Part shown: positions 20,268-28,958 of the stretch, piece after piece
How positions within the stretch are numbered: the first letter of the stretch is position 1
Layout of the letters: every line of letters starts with the position of its first letter
Source: Fimbriimonadaceae bacterium
GTDB lineage: Bacteria; Armatimonadota; Fimbriimonadia; Fimbriimonadales; Fimbriimonadaceae
Assembly (NCBI GenBank): GCA_022843485.1
Contig: JALHNM010000007.1
Coordinates: 1 to 64,000 of the forward strand
DNA length: 64,000 bases
Reading direction: 5' to 3'
Program-made: the position numbers and the translations under genes
The notes under the pieces: model-generated
The model's input: only the letters and a program-made list of their open reading frames with translations
The model's database searches: none
What the model was told of the DNA's origin: nothing

Positions 20268-21074
20268 ATGCGCCGTGCCTTTACCTTGATCGAGCTTCTG
20301 GTCGTCATCGCCATCATCGCGATCCTTGCGGCGATCCTCTTCCCCGTCTTCGCCCAGGCGAAGGAGTCCGCGAAGCTGACGCAGCAGTTGTCGCAGATGC
20401 GCCAGCTCAGCCTCGCGGTGATGATGTACTCCGGTGACGCGGACGACAACTTCGTCCCCGCTTCGAACCGGTCGCCTGAGAACCCGACGCCGATCATCTG
20501 GACGGAGGGGCTCCTGGGGTACGTCAAGAACAAGGACATCTTCATCGCGGTCGGGAGCGGCGGGGCGTTCGCCCCGAACTGGGACGGCCGCCGCCAGCAG
20601 ACGGTCGGCTATAGCGACGCGACGGGGATCGACCGGACGAGCACGGGCTGCACCCCCGGCGCCGCGGTCGCCGGGTGCGAGGGGTTCAGCTCGGCGGCGA
20701 ACTTCGCCCAGGCCGAAGAGGTCTCGCGCACGGCCCTGTTCGCCGTCACGCCCGGCGCCCCGATCGGCAACAACTCTACCAAGCACCGAGGCTACGTCTT
20801 CAACCCCTACAACGGCTTGAACGACCCGGGCGGCGTCTACGCGAACGGGCTCCCGATGATCGCCGACCGCGACCTCGTCACGACGCGAGGCGACCGGAAC
20901 TACCCGAACTCACCGGACCTCTCGCCCGGCCGGCTCAAGCCGATCTTCGCCCGGTTCCGGGCCGATCAGAAAGGTGGGGGGCAAACCCCGATCATTTTCG
21001 CTGACGGGAGCGCAAAGGTGTTCGCCGCCAACGCCCTGAACTCGTTCGGCCGCATCATTTGGCGGTTCCGCTAA
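20268..21074 (+). CDS. Type IV prepilin-like protein (DUF1559 style)
   Basis: A 268-residue protein starting MRRAFTLIELLVVIAIIAILAAILFPVFAQAKE: a class III prepilin signal where peptidase cuts before the Phe (F5) and the E5-equivalent Glu is present, followed by the long hydrophobic helix. The rest is a globular head with many Asn/Gly and an ADGSAKVF motif near the C-terminus, as in the H-X9-DG/DUF1559 pseudopilins of Planctomycetota and Armatimonadota. These are exported through type II/IV pilus machinery. The ATG at 20268 has GGAG 11 nt upstream; GTG 20247 would add seven non-typical residues. Confidence 0.9.
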   Translation: MRRAFTLIELLVVIAIIAILAAILFPVFAQAKESAKLTQQLSQMRQLSLAVMMYSGDADDNFVPASNRSPENPTPIIWTEGLLGYVKNKDIFIAVGSGGAFAPNWDGRRQQTVGYSDATGIDRTSTGCTPGAAVAGCEGFSSAANFAQAEEVSRTALFAVTPGAPIGNNSTKHRGYVFNPYNGLNDPGGVYANGLPMIADRDLVTTRGDRNYPNSPDLSPGRLKPIFARFRADQKGGGQTPIIFADGSAKVFAANALNSFGRIIWRFR

Positions 21075-21082
21075 AGCGCACC

Positions 21083-21124
21083 TTGTCAAAGCCGTTGACC
21101 GTCGCTATACTGAGGGTAGCCTCA
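21083..21124 (+). promoter_or_regulatory. Strong promoter with 5'-end hairpin
   Basis: TTGTCA (21083-21088), a 17-nt spacer and TATACT (21106-21111). The hairpin TGAGG-GTAG-CCTCA at 21111-21124 overlaps the predicted transcript start. Confidence 0.75.
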
Positions 21125-21143
21125 TAGCGGCGGTCATAAAGCC

Positions 21144-21866
21144 ATGGCAGCGACGATAGAACGCAGTTCGAACATCCGCGAAGAGATCCTTCAGCGGTCG
21201 ATCCTCTCGATAGTCCCCGGCCTTGTGCTCATCGTGCTCGGGGCCGTGATGGCCTCCTATCCCGGTCTGTGGACGCCCCTCGGCTGGGTCTTGCTCGCGA
21301 TCGGTGTCGCGGCGGGTGGCTATGGGGCCGCTCAGCTCGTCCAACTCCGCAAGGTTCGGAGCTTCCCGGTGCTCTGCCCCTTCTGCAGCCACAAGAACGA
21401 GTTCGTGGCGGCCGTCGAGTCCGACGTGCGTTGCGAAGAGTGCAACCGGATGGTACCGATCCAGAATGGGCAGGTCATGGAGGTCTTCCAGGTGCGGTGC
21501 GGGTTCTGCAACGCCTTGAACCACTACACGAGCAAGAGCACCGGCCTGCTCTGCGAGGACTGTAACCGGGTGATCCCGATCGCGGTCGAGGAAGGGAGGC
21601 AAGCCAGCGCGGCCTTCAGCGCCTACGCCACGGTGGACGACGAGCAGACGTACGAGCTCGTGCTCACCGGGGGTGGGGCCAAGAGCGAGGACCTGGTGTC
21701 GTGCCTCCAGCACATGCTCGCCTTGAACCGGAACCAGGTCAAGCAGATCCTCGAAGAGGCGCCGGTCGTGCTGCTCACCGGGATCCCGAAGAAGAAGGCC
21801 GAGCTCCTGCGGGCCCAGATTTGCCTTCACCACGGGGAGGCCGAGTTCAAACCGGTGGGGCGGTGA
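21144..21866 (+). CDS. Membrane zinc-ribbon protein with L7/L12-C-terminal-like domain
   Basis: A 240-residue protein. Two membrane helices (residues 20-40 and 43-62) are followed by two zinc ribbons (CPFCSHKNEF...CEECNRMV and CGFCNALNHY...CEDCNRVI). The C-terminal residues 165-238 (YELVLTGGGAKSEDLVSCLQHML...KQILEEAPVVLLTGIPKKKAELLRAQI) follow the alternating beta-alpha pattern of the ribosomal L7/L12 C-terminal domain, which recruits translation GTPases. The domain call rests on pattern, not on a search. The function is unknown; it could tether translation factors at the membrane. Start ATG with no SD; the next gene overlaps by GTGA. Confidence 0.65.
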   Translation: MAATIERSSNIREEILQRSILSIVPGLVLIVLGAVMASYPGLWTPLGWVLLAIGVAAGGYGAAQLVQLRKVRSFPVLCPFCSHKNEFVAAVESDVRCEECNRMVPIQNGQVMEVFQVRCGFCNALNHYTSKSTGLLCEDCNRVIPIAVEEGRQASAAFSAYATVDDEQTYELVLTGGGAKSEDLVSCLQHMLALNRNQVKQILEEAPVVLLTGIPKKKAELLRAQICLHHGEAEFKPVGR

Positions 21867-22435
21867 GCGCCCTCCCGCAGGCCCGGCGCCTGCGCCCCCG
21901 TGAGTATCTGATGATCGAACGGGCGGCCGAGGACAAGAGCGAGTGCTACCGCGGCATCGTGTACGCGATGTCCGGGGGGAGCCCGATGAACAGCCTTGTG
22001 GCGGCGAACTTAACGATCGCTCTCGGGAGACGCCTGCAAGGGGGACGGTGCCGGGTCTTCGACTCGAACCTCATGGTCGGCGTCACGAGTTGGGGCTCGT
22101 TCTTCTACCCCGACCTCACCGTCGTCTGCGGTCCGCTCGAGACGTACGACGACTCGAACGACGTCGTCACGAACCCCACGGTGGTGATCGAGATCCTCTC
22201 CCCTTCGACCCAGACCTATGACCAGGGCCTCAAGTTCGAAGAGTACAAGGCGATCCCCTCGCTGCAAGCGGTGCTGTTCCTCTCGGTCGAAGAGCGGTTC
22301 GCCGTGGTCTGGCACCGGGGGCCCGAGGGAGCCTGGACCGAGGGGCCTCGCCAGACCGAGGAAGGCGTACTCTCCATACCGTCGCTCGAGGTCGAAGTCC
22401 CCCTCAGCGAAGCTTTCGCGGGCGTCGGAGACTGA
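21863..22435 (+). CDS. Uma2 family putative restriction-endonuclease-fold protein
   Basis: A 190-residue protein with the Uma2/DUF820 pattern: LRPREYLMIERAAEDKSECYRGIVYAMSGGSPMNSLVAANL, then the PD-(D/E)xK core FFYPDLTVVCG and NPTVVIEILSPSTQTYDQGLKFEEYKAIPSLQAV. The family is expanded in cyanobacteria and thermophiles; its biological role is unresolved. The GTG start overlaps the preceding stop (GTGA). Downstream 22436-22564 looks non-coding. Confidence 0.9.
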   Translation: MSALPQARRLRPREYLMIERAAEDKSECYRGIVYAMSGGSPMNSLVAANLTIALGRRLQGGRCRVFDSNLMVGVTSWGSFFYPDLTVVCGPLETYDDSNDVVTNPTVVIEILSPSTQTYDQGLKFEEYKAIPSLQAVLFLSVEERFAVVWHRGPEGAWTEGPRQTEEGVLSIPSLEVEVPLSEAFAGVGD

Positions 22436-22565
22436 CCGTCGAGGGCTAGGGAGCACGGACAAGGATCGGGCCCCGTCGCCCCGGCTCCGGTGCCTAAGCC
22501 TGGGTTCTGGGCTCACCTCTGGGAGGCGATAGACCCGGCCGCCCGATCCTGTGGCTCCCCCGCCC

Positions 22566-22593
22566 TTGTGCCAGGGCCGTGACGGCCGACAAT
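22566..22593 (+). promoter_or_regulatory. Possible flhA promoter
   Basis: TTGTGC (22566-22571), a 16-nt spacer and GACAAT (22588-22593). Initiation near 22600 would leave out the upstream GTG at 22579 and supports the ATG at 22621. Confidence 0.4.
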
Positions 22594-22620
22594 GACGATG
22601 GGCCCCGCCCCTGCCCGTCG

Positions 22621-24699
22621 ATGCTCGCCCTCCAGAAGATCCTCAAGCACACGGACCTCCTCATCGGGGCCGGCATGCTGGTCATCGTCTCGATGCTCAT
22701 CCTGCCGTTGCCCCACTGGGTGCTCGACGTGGGCCTGGTCGTCGCGATCACGATGTCGGTGATCATCCTTCTCACGGCCGTCAACGTCAAGGACCCGCTT
22801 CAATTCAGCATCTTCCCTTCCCTGCTGCTGGTCACGACCTTGTTCCGGCTCTCGCTCAGCATCGCGGCGACCAAGCTGATCCTCAGCACGGGCGACGCCG
22901 GGCACGTGATCCGCACGTTCGGCGAGTTCGTTCTGGGCGGCGACTTCATCGTCGGGTTCATCACCTTCGTCATCCTGATGATCGTCCAGTACATCGTCAT
23001 CACCCAAGGCGCGACCCGGGTCTCAGAGGTCGTGGCCCGGTTCACCTTGGACGCGATGCCCGGCAAGCAGATGGCGATCGACGCCGACCTCGCGGCCGGG
23101 CTGATCGACGAGGGCCAGGCCCGATCCCGGCGCAAGGCGGTCGAGAACGAGGCCGACTTCTATGGGTCGATGGACGGTGCCAGTAAGTTTGTCAAGGGCG
23201 ACGCCATTGCGAGCATCCTCATCATCCTCGTCAACATCATCGGCGGCTTCGCAGTCGGGTTCTCGAGAGGCGAGGGCGACATCACGACCATCCTCTCGAC
23301 CTACGCGATGCTCTCGGTGGGCGAGGGCCTGGTCTCGAACATCCCGGCCCTGCTGATCTCGACCTCGAGCGCCCTCCTCGTCACCCGGAGCGGGCAGGAC
23401 AGCGCGATGGGGGGCGTGGTCATCGGCCAGGTCTTCGGCCAACCTCGCGTCCTGCTCTCGACGGCCGGTGCGCTCACTCTGTTCGCCTTCATCCCTGGGT
23501 TCCCGACCCTCATCTTCCTCGGCGTGGCCGGGGTGCTCGCGGTCGTAGCACGGATCGGACAGGACAACCCGGGCATGATGCAGGACGTGGGCAAGGAGGA
23601 GGAGGCCCCGGTAGCGGCCCCGCCCGTGCCTCAGTCTACAGGCCCCGAGACGGTCATGCCGCTGGTGGGGGTCGACGCCTTGGAGATCGAGGTGGGCTAC
23701 AGCCTGACGAAGCTCGCAGACTCCCGGGTGGGGGGCGATCTCCCCGAGCGGGTCGCTGCCACGCGACGCCAAATCGCCACCGAACTGGGGTTCGTCATGC
23801 CGACCGTACGGATAAGGGACAGTGCCCTCCTGGCCCCGAACGAGTACGCGATCCGGGTCCGGGGGGAGGAGGTGGCCCGTGGTTCGGCCGACCCCGACGC
23901 CCTGATGGCGATCTCGAGCGGGGCCGTCGTCGGGCCAGTCATGGGGGCGCCGGCGAAGGAACCGGTCTTCGGGCTGGACGCCTTCTGGATCGACCCAGGC
24001 CTTCGAGGGACGGCCGAGGCGAACGGCTATACGGTGGTCGAACCCGCCGCGATGGTGGCGACCCACCTGGCGGAGACGGTCAAGGCGATGGCGGCCGAGC
24101 TGCTGAGTCGCCAGGACGTGGCCGCGCTCGTCGAGAACGCAAAGCAGGTCAACGAGACGGTCGTGACCGAGCTGATCCCAGGGGTCGTCCAACTCGGCGA
24201 CGTCCAGAAGGTGCTCCAGCACCTCCTTCGCGAGCGGGTGCCGGTGCGGGACATGGTGACGATCCTCGAGACGATGGCCGACTATGCGGGGCGGGTCAAG
24301 GACAACGAGCAGCTTGGTGAGATGGTCCGCTCGGCCCTGACGCGGACGATCACGCGGCAGTACGCCGACGACTTCGACCGACTGCACTGCCTCACGCTCG
24401 AGCCCGGATTGGAGCGCACCCTCCAGGAAGGTGTACAACAGACGGCAGGAGGGCTCATGCTCGCCCTCGAGCCATCGGTGCAACAGCGCCTGCTCGAGGG
24501 GGTCCAGGCCCAGTTCGAGTCGGCGGTGGCGGAGGGGCACTCGCCGGTCCTCTTGTGTTCGGCCCATGTTCGGCTCGCACTCCGCAAGCTCCTCGAGAGG
24601 CACGTGCCCCAGCTCCCGGTGATGGCCTACAACGAGGTGGCGGCCAAGGCGGACGTCGAGTTCGTGGGCCAGGTCTCGGGCGTGGCCATGGCGGCATGA
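22621..24699 (+). CDS. flhA: Flagellar type III export apparatus protein FlhA
   Basis: A 692-residue protein. The N-terminal half has about eight membrane helices and the family signature (LLLVTTLFRLSLSIAATKLIL, then VSEVVARFTLDAMPGKQMAIDADLAAGLIDEGQARSRR). The C-terminal cytosolic domain (from about residue 330) forms the docking ring (LEIEVGYSL...HLAETVKAMAAELLSRQDV...LQHLLRERVPVRDMVTILETM). FlhA is the central gate of flagellar protein export. No other flagellar gene lies in the window. GTG 22579 would add 14 atypical residues. Confidence 0.95.
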   Translation: MLALQKILKHTDLLIGAGMLVIVSMLILPLPHWVLDVGLVVAITMSVIILLTAVNVKDPLQFSIFPSLLLVTTLFRLSLSIAATKLILSTGDAGHVIRTFGEFVLGGDFIVGFITFVILMIVQYIVITQGATRVSEVVARFTLDAMPGKQMAIDADLAAGLIDEGQARSRRKAVENEADFYGSMDGASKFVKGDAIASILIILVNIIGGFAVGFSRGEGDITTILSTYAMLSVGEGLVSNIPALLISTSSALLVTRSGQDSAMGGVVIGQVFGQPRVLLSTAGALTLFAFIPGFPTLIFLGVAGVLAVVARIGQDNPGMMQDVGKEEEAPVAAPPVPQSTGPETVMPLVGVDALEIEVGYSLTKLADSRVGGDLPERVAATRRQIATELGFVMPTVRIRDSALLAPNEYAIRVRGEEVARGSADPDALMAISSGAVVGPVMGAPAKEPVFGLDAFWIDPGLRGTAEANGYTVVEPAAMVATHLAETVKAMAAELLSRQDVAALVENAKQVNETVVTELIPGVVQLGDVQKVLQHLLRERVPVRDMVTILETMADYAGRVKDNEQLGEMVRSALTRTITRQYADDFDRLHCLTLEPGLERTLQEGVQQTAGGLMLALEPSVQQRLLEGVQAQFESAVAEGHSPVLLCSAHVRLALRKLLERHVPQLPVMAYNEVAAKADVEFVGQVSGVAMAA

Positions 24700-24750
24700 G
24701 GGCCTCCTGCGACCAAGCGGCGGCGGTTCGGGTCACAATAGCGGGCACTC

Positions 24751-25473
24751 GTGCCTGACCCCCACTATCCCCGTGTCCTCCTCAAGATCAGCGGCGAAGC
24801 GCTGGCCGGTCCGGCAGGCTTCGGTCTGGACGCCGCGACGCTCAGCTACATCGCCGACGAGGTTCGCGCCGTCCGCGACCTCGGCTCCCAGGTCGCGATC
24901 GTGGTCGGTGGAGGCAACTTCCTCCGGGGCGAGGTCTTCAGCGAGACGGGGCGTATCGACCGGACCGTCGCCGACCAGATGGGGATGATGGGCACGATCA
25001 TGAACGGCCTCGCCCTCCAAGGGGCGATCGAGCGGGCGGGGGTGCCCACCCGGGTGCAGAGCGCGATCACCGTCGCCGAGGTCTGCGAGCCGTTTATCCA
25101 GCGCCGGGCGGTGCGGCACCTCGAGAAGGGGCGTGTCGTCATCTTCGCCGCTGGTACCGGGAACCCCTACTTCACGACCGACACGGCCGCGGTGCTCCGT
25201 GCCCTCGAGATCAAGGCTGGGTGCCTGCTCAAGGCGACAAAGGTCGACGGGGTCTACGACAAGGACCCCAAGAAGCACGACGACGCGGTCAAGTACCGGA
25301 CTCTCGGCTACAGCGAGGCGATCGCCAAGCGACTGGCCGTCATGGACATCACCGCGTTCACGATGTGCCGGGAACATAACCTGCCCGTGATCGTGTTAGA
25401 CTTGCACGAGGCGGGGGGGATGGTGCGGGCCGTGCGCGGGGAGCCCGTCGGTACGCTCGTCGAAGGAGAATAA
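24751..25473 (+). CDS. pyrH: Uridylate kinase
   Basis: A 240-residue protein of the amino-acid-kinase fold. PRVLLKISGEALAG opens the family, VVGGGNFLRGE binds phosphate, DQMGMMGTIMNGLALQ and AGTGNPYFTTDTAAVLRA are the UMP-kinase signatures, and DKDPKK is the nucleotide loop. It converts UMP to UDP with ATP. The GTG start follows a CACAAT box by 11 nt, so the leader is very short. It heads pyrH-frr-uppS, a widely conserved order, although tsf and rpsB are missing upstream. Confidence 0.97.
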   Translation: MPDPHYPRVLLKISGEALAGPAGFGLDAATLSYIADEVRAVRDLGSQVAIVVGGGNFLRGEVFSETGRIDRTVADQMGMMGTIMNGLALQGAIERAGVPTRVQSAITVAEVCEPFIQRRAVRHLEKGRVVIFAAGTGNPYFTTDTAAVLRALEIKAGCLLKATKVDGVYDKDPKKHDDAVKYRTLGYSEAIAKRLAVMDITAFTMCREHNLPVIVLDLHEAGGMVRAVRGEPVGTLVEGE

Positions 25474-25474
25474 C

Positions 25475-26035
25475 ATGGACGTCAACGGAATCATGAAGGA
25501 CGCCGAACACCGGATGAAGCAGGCCATCGAGGCCGCTCTCCACGACTTCCAACGGATCCGCACCGGTCGGGCGAACCCGATGGTGCTCGAACGTGTCCAC
25601 GTGGACTACTACGGGGCCGAGTCGCCGGTCAACCAGGTCGCCACGATCAGCGTGCCCGAGGCCCGGCAGCTCATGATCACCCCGTTCGACAAGAGCATGC
25701 TCGGGGTCATCGAGAGAGCGATCCTTAAGAGCGACCTTGGGGTCACCCCGAACAACGACGGCGTGAACATCCGGCTCAACTTCCCGGCCATGAACGAAGA
25801 GCGCCGTAAGGAACTCACGAAGCAGGTCCACCATCGGACCGAGGAAGGGTGCGTGGCCGTCCGCAACGTCCGCCGCGACGCGCTGCACCACCTCCAGGCG
25901 CTCCAGAAGAACAAAGAGATCAGTGAGGACGACCTCAAGGGGCTCGAGAAGAAGATCCAAGAGATGACGGACAAGCACGTCGACGAGATGCACGCCCTTC
26001 AGAAGAAGAAGGACGCAGAGTTGATGGAGGTCTGA
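25475..26035 (+). CDS. frr: Ribosome recycling factor
   Basis: A 186-residue protein of normal length, colinear with RRF: FQRIRTGRANPMVLERVHVDYYGA at the N-terminus, VNQVATISVPEARQLMITPFDK, the hinge GVNIRLNFPAMNEERRKEL and a long C-terminal helix ending in KKDAELMEV. With EF-G it splits post-termination ribosomes. GGAG lies 7-8 nt before the ATG, and only 1 nt separates it from pyrH. Confidence 0.98.
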   Translation: MDVNGIMKDAEHRMKQAIEAALHDFQRIRTGRANPMVLERVHVDYYGAESPVNQVATISVPEARQLMITPFDKSMLGVIERAILKSDLGVTPNNDGVNIRLNFPAMNEERRKELTKQVHHRTEEGCVAVRNVRRDALHHLQALQKNKEISEDDLKGLEKKIQEMTDKHVDEMHALQKKKDAELMEV

Positions 26036-26046
26036 GAGAGGCCGGG

Positions 26047-26808
26047 GTGAGCCAGACGCCGGGCCTTAGGGATCGGGCGAGCGCGGCCGGGGTCGACCTC
26101 GCCCGGCTCCCTCGCCACATCGCCGTCATCATGGACGGGAACGGAAGGTGGGCCCAGGGGCACGGCTTCCAACGCCTTCAGGGGCACTACGAGGGGTACC
26201 GCACCCTCAAGGAGGTCCTCCTCGGTGCCAGCGATCTCGGGATCGAGTACCTGACCGTCTACGGGTTCTCGGTCGAGAACTGGCGCCGGCCTGAGGACGA
26301 GGTCGGCGGGCTCTGGAAGCTCATCGAGCAGGCGGCGCGGACCGAACTCCGGGGGCTCGTCGAGAACAACGTTCGGGCCCGAGTGGCGGGACGGATCGAC
26401 GAGGTGCCCGAGCCGACCCGGGGCGCGTTGCTCGAGCTTATCGACTCGACTCGGGGCAACACGGGGATCGTCTTCACGCTCGCGATCAACTACGGCGGCC
26501 GGGCGGAGATCGTGGACGCCGTGCGCCGCCTCATCCACGAGGGCACTCCCGCCGAGGACGTCACCGAAGAGGCGATCGCCGCCCGGCTCTACTGCCCCGA
26601 CATCCCCGAGCCCGACCTCATGGTCCGGACGGCGGGCGAGATGCGTTGGAGCAACTTCTTGCTCTGGCAGGCCGCCTATTGCGAGCTTTACGTCACCGAG
26701 GCGACCTGGCCGCAGTTCGGCGAGGACGAGCTCATCCGGGCCGTGCTCGCCTACCAACGGCGCGACCGGAAGTTCGGCATGACTCTGGAGCAGACGAAGG
26801 CGGTCTAG
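26047..26808 (+). CDS. uppS: Isoprenyl transferase (undecaprenyl diphosphate synthase)
   Basis: A 253-residue cis-prenyltransferase. [14 protein letters not shown] carries the catalytic Asp (D30), followed by [28 protein letters not shown], and the diphosphate-binding [20 protein letters not shown] (the family more often reads RTSGE-R-SNF). It makes the C55 lipid carrier for peptidoglycan and glycan assembly. GTG start 11 nt after frr. Its TAG stop shares a CTAG with the stop of convergent mscL. Confidence 0.97.
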   Translation: MSQTPGLRDRASAAGVDLARLPRHIAVIMDGNGRWAQGHGFQRLQGHYEGYRTLKEVLLGASDLGIEYLTVYGFSVENWRRPEDEVGGLWKLIEQAARTELRGLVENNVRARVAGRIDEVPEPTRGALLELIDSTRGNTGIVFTLAINYGGRAEIVDAVRRLIHEGTPAEDVTEEAIAARLYCPDIPEPDLMVRTAGEMRWSNFLLWQAAYCELYVTEATWPQFGEDELIRAVLAYQRRDRKFGMTLEQTKAV

Positions 26809-27224
26809 CGGGACTTGAGCAGGTCGCGGATCTCGCCGAGGAGCACGACGTCCTCCGCCGGAGCCGCGGCCGTAGCTTCGGCGGGTTTTCGCATCCGGTT
26901 GACGGCCTTGACGACGATGAAGATCGCGAAGGCGACGATCAGGAACTGTACGACCGTGTTCACGAACGACCCATAGGCCAGCACGTTCGCGCCCGCGTCT
27001 TGGGCCGCCTTCAGGCTAGCGTACGGCCCGGGGGTCGCGCCGTCCTTCAGCACGGCGAAGGCGTTCGCGAAATCAACCCCGCCCAGCAAGAGCCCGATCG
27101 GCGGCATGATGAGATCCTTGACGAGCGAATCGACGATCTTGCCGAAAGCGGCTCCGATCACGACGCCGACGGCGAGGTCGATCGCGTTGCCTTGAGCGAT
27201 GAAGTCCCTGAACTCCTTGAGCAT
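26805..27224 (-). CDS. mscL: Large-conductance mechanosensitive channel
   Basis: A 139-residue protein of typical MscL length. [44 protein letters not shown] is the pore-lining first helix; the periplasmic loop and the second helix ([21 protein letters not shown]) follow, then a cytosolic helix ending [12 protein letters not shown]. It opens under membrane tension in hypo-osmotic shock. The ATG at 27224 gives the canonical start; a longer upstream frame has no homology. It converges on uppS with a 4-bp overlap of stop codons. Confidence 0.97.
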   Translation of the reverse strand: MLKEFRDFIAQGNAIDLAVGVVIGAAFGKIVDSLVKDLIMPPIGLLLGGVDFANAFAVLKDGATPGPYASLKAAQDAGANVLAYGSFVNTVVQFLIVAFAIFIVVKAVNRMRKPAEATAAAPAEDVVLLGEIRDLLKSR

Positions 27225-27355
27225 GGGTTCCTCTCGGGCGGCACTGCCTGGATCTCGGCAACACCATCCTAAGTGACGCCGTCCGCTCCGCAAAGGGTGC
27301 GCGACCGTACTCAGCGACCCTGGACCGGCCATACTAGGTTCGAAAGGAGACGATC

Positions 27356-27934
27356 ATGACGCTCACAACACTCGTGCTCACCTTCGTCCTCGCCTCGCCA
27401 ACCGACGACGGCGCCCTCAAGTGCATCGTCATGGGCGAGCCGGTCCCCGCCAAGGCCAGGGCGGTGGAATTCGCCGGGCTCTACCTCCCGTTCTGTTGCC
27501 CGGGCTGTGACCGCACCTTCGCCAAAGAGCCGGGCAAGTTCATGAAGCGAGCCCTCGAAGGCAGCTCGACGGTCGCCATGTCGCTGTTCGACCCGGTCTC
27601 CGGCGAGCGCATCACCGAGAAGGCGGCCAAGGCTAAGGTCGACTACAAGGGCGTCCGTTACGTGTTCCAGAGCGAGGCGAACAGGAAGGCGTTCGACGCC
27701 AACCCCGCCAAGTTCGCCAAGGCCCCCGAGAAGGAAAGTCTGACCTGCCCTGTGATGGGCGAGAAGATCGACGCCTATTCCCATGCGGTGGCGTACTTCG
27801 ACGTCGAGGGCACCCGCTACTACATCTGTTGCCCGGGGTGCCTGGGCACGATGAAGGCCGACCCGAAAGGCACGGTCGCGAAGTCGAAGCCCCCGGTGGG
27901 CGCCCCCAAGGCGATCCCTGCGCCCAAGGGCTGA
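27356..27934 (+). CDS. Secreted YHS/TRASH-type metal-binding repeat protein
   Basis: A 192-residue protein with a signal-like N-terminus (MTLTTLVLTFVLASP) and three related modules: CIVMGEPV...YLPFCCPGCDRTFAKEPGKF (residues 22-63), a YHS-like unit lacking cysteines (DPVSGERITEKAAK...YVFQSEANRKAFDANPAKF, 77-120) and CPVMGEKIDAYSHA...YYICCPGCLGTMKADP (127-172). CCPGC with an upstream C-x-MG is typical of TRASH/YHS modules that bind heavy metals such as copper. It is preceded by AAAGGAG and a CATACT box. Likely periplasmic metal binding; partner unknown. Confidence 0.8.
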   Translation: MTLTTLVLTFVLASPTDDGALKCIVMGEPVPAKARAVEFAGLYLPFCCPGCDRTFAKEPGKFMKRALEGSSTVAMSLFDPVSGERITEKAAKAKVDYKGVRYVFQSEANRKAFDANPAKFAKAPEKESLTCPVMGEKIDAYSHAVAYFDVEGTRYYICCPGCLGTMKADPKGTVAKSKPPVGAPKAIPAPKG

Positions 27935-27989
27935 CCTGATCCGTGGATCCAGCCGCGGCCTGGGGGTTACCTGCCCCCGGGCCGCTTCG

Positions 27990-28895
27990 TTACGCGAGTC
28001 CGCCGGTCGCGGGCGGCACCGCGGAGAGCCGGGCGACGAACTCGTCGAGCGACTCGTCGACCGGGCGCATGGGAGCGACGCCGAGGGCCCCGAGCTTCGT
28101 GGAGACGAGGGCACTGTCCCGTGGGCGCCGAGCCGGGGTCGGCCAGTCGGCGGTCGTGATCGGCTCGACGGACGGTTCGTCCGTGAGTCCCTGAGCCCGG
28201 CGATCCGCCCGGATCGCCCGTACTGCGAGGGCGTGCCAGGTCATAGGCTCTGGGCCGGCTGTGTGATAGACACCCCCCGGGGCCGAGGCCGCGACGAGGT
28301 CGGCCAGGGTACGAGCGAGGTCGACGGTGGACGTCGGGGTCCCGGTCTGGTCGGCGACGACGCGGAGCGCCTTCCCTGCCCGGGCCGCCTCGACCAGCGT
28401 ACGGGGGAAGCTCTTGCCGTGAGCCCCATAGAGCCAGGAGGTCCGGGCGACGACGGCGTCGGGACAGAACTGGAAGGCATGGTCCTCGCCCATCAGCTTC
28501 GTCCGCCCATAGGCTTGGACCGGGTTCGGCAAGGCCCCTTCTTCGTAGGGGCCCGCCTCGCCGTCGAACACGAAGTCGGTGCCCACGTGGAGGAACCTCC
28601 AGCCGTTCTGGTGGCAGGCGAAGCCAAGCGACCCGGGGGCGACGCCGTTGAGGAGCGTCGCGGCCATGAACTCCTCTTCGGCCCGGTCGACCGCGGTGTA
28701 GGCGGCGCAGTTCACGACCCAGTCGTACTGGCCGTAGCCCCCTTGGGCCAGAGCTTCGAGGTGGGGCCGGAAGACCACGTCGAGGTCGGTGTGGCCCGGT
28801 GAGGCGACTGTCCACCCGCGGCGGGCGAACTCGGTCACGACGTCACGGCCGAGCATGCCGCTCCCCCCTGTCACCAGCACCCTGAGCCCCGCCAC
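27990..28895 (-). CDS. rfbD: dTDP-4-dehydrorhamnose reductase-like SDR protein (RmlD family)
   Basis: A 301-residue extended short-chain dehydrogenase. The N-terminal LVTGGSGMLGRDV binds NAD(P)H; DWVVNCAAYTAVDRAEEE, HVGTDFVFDGEAGPYEE and YGRTKLMGED (catalytic Tyr/Lys) match RmlD; ARTSWLYGAHGKSFP and QTGTPTSTVDLA complete it. RmlD makes dTDP-L-rhamnose, but the other rml genes are not adjacent, so it could act on another sugar. GTG start at 28895, with GGAGG touching it. Confidence 0.88.
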   Translation of the reverse strand: MAGLRVLVTGGSGMLGRDVVTEFARRGWTVASPGHTDLDVVFRPHLEALAQGGYGQYDWVVNCAAYTAVDRAEEEFMAATLLNGVAPGSLGFACHQNGWRFLHVGTDFVFDGEAGPYEEGALPNPVQAYGRTKLMGEDHAFQFCPDAVVARTSWLYGAHGKSFPRTLVEAARAGKALRVVADQTGTPTSTVDLARTLADLVAASAPGGVYHTAGPEPMTWHALAVRAIRADRRAQGLTDEPSVEPITTADWPTPARRPRDSALVSTKLGALGVAPMRPVDESLDEFVARLSAVPPATGGLA

Positions 28896-28958
28896 CCTCC
28901 GATCTTGGCACAGCGAAACGAAGGCCCCTCTGGTACGTTAAGAAGGCAGAGAACAGCG

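Noticed and set aside
26805-27332. Longer MscL start at 27332
   Set aside because: ATG 27224 gives the canonical MLKEFRDFI start; the extension has no family match.
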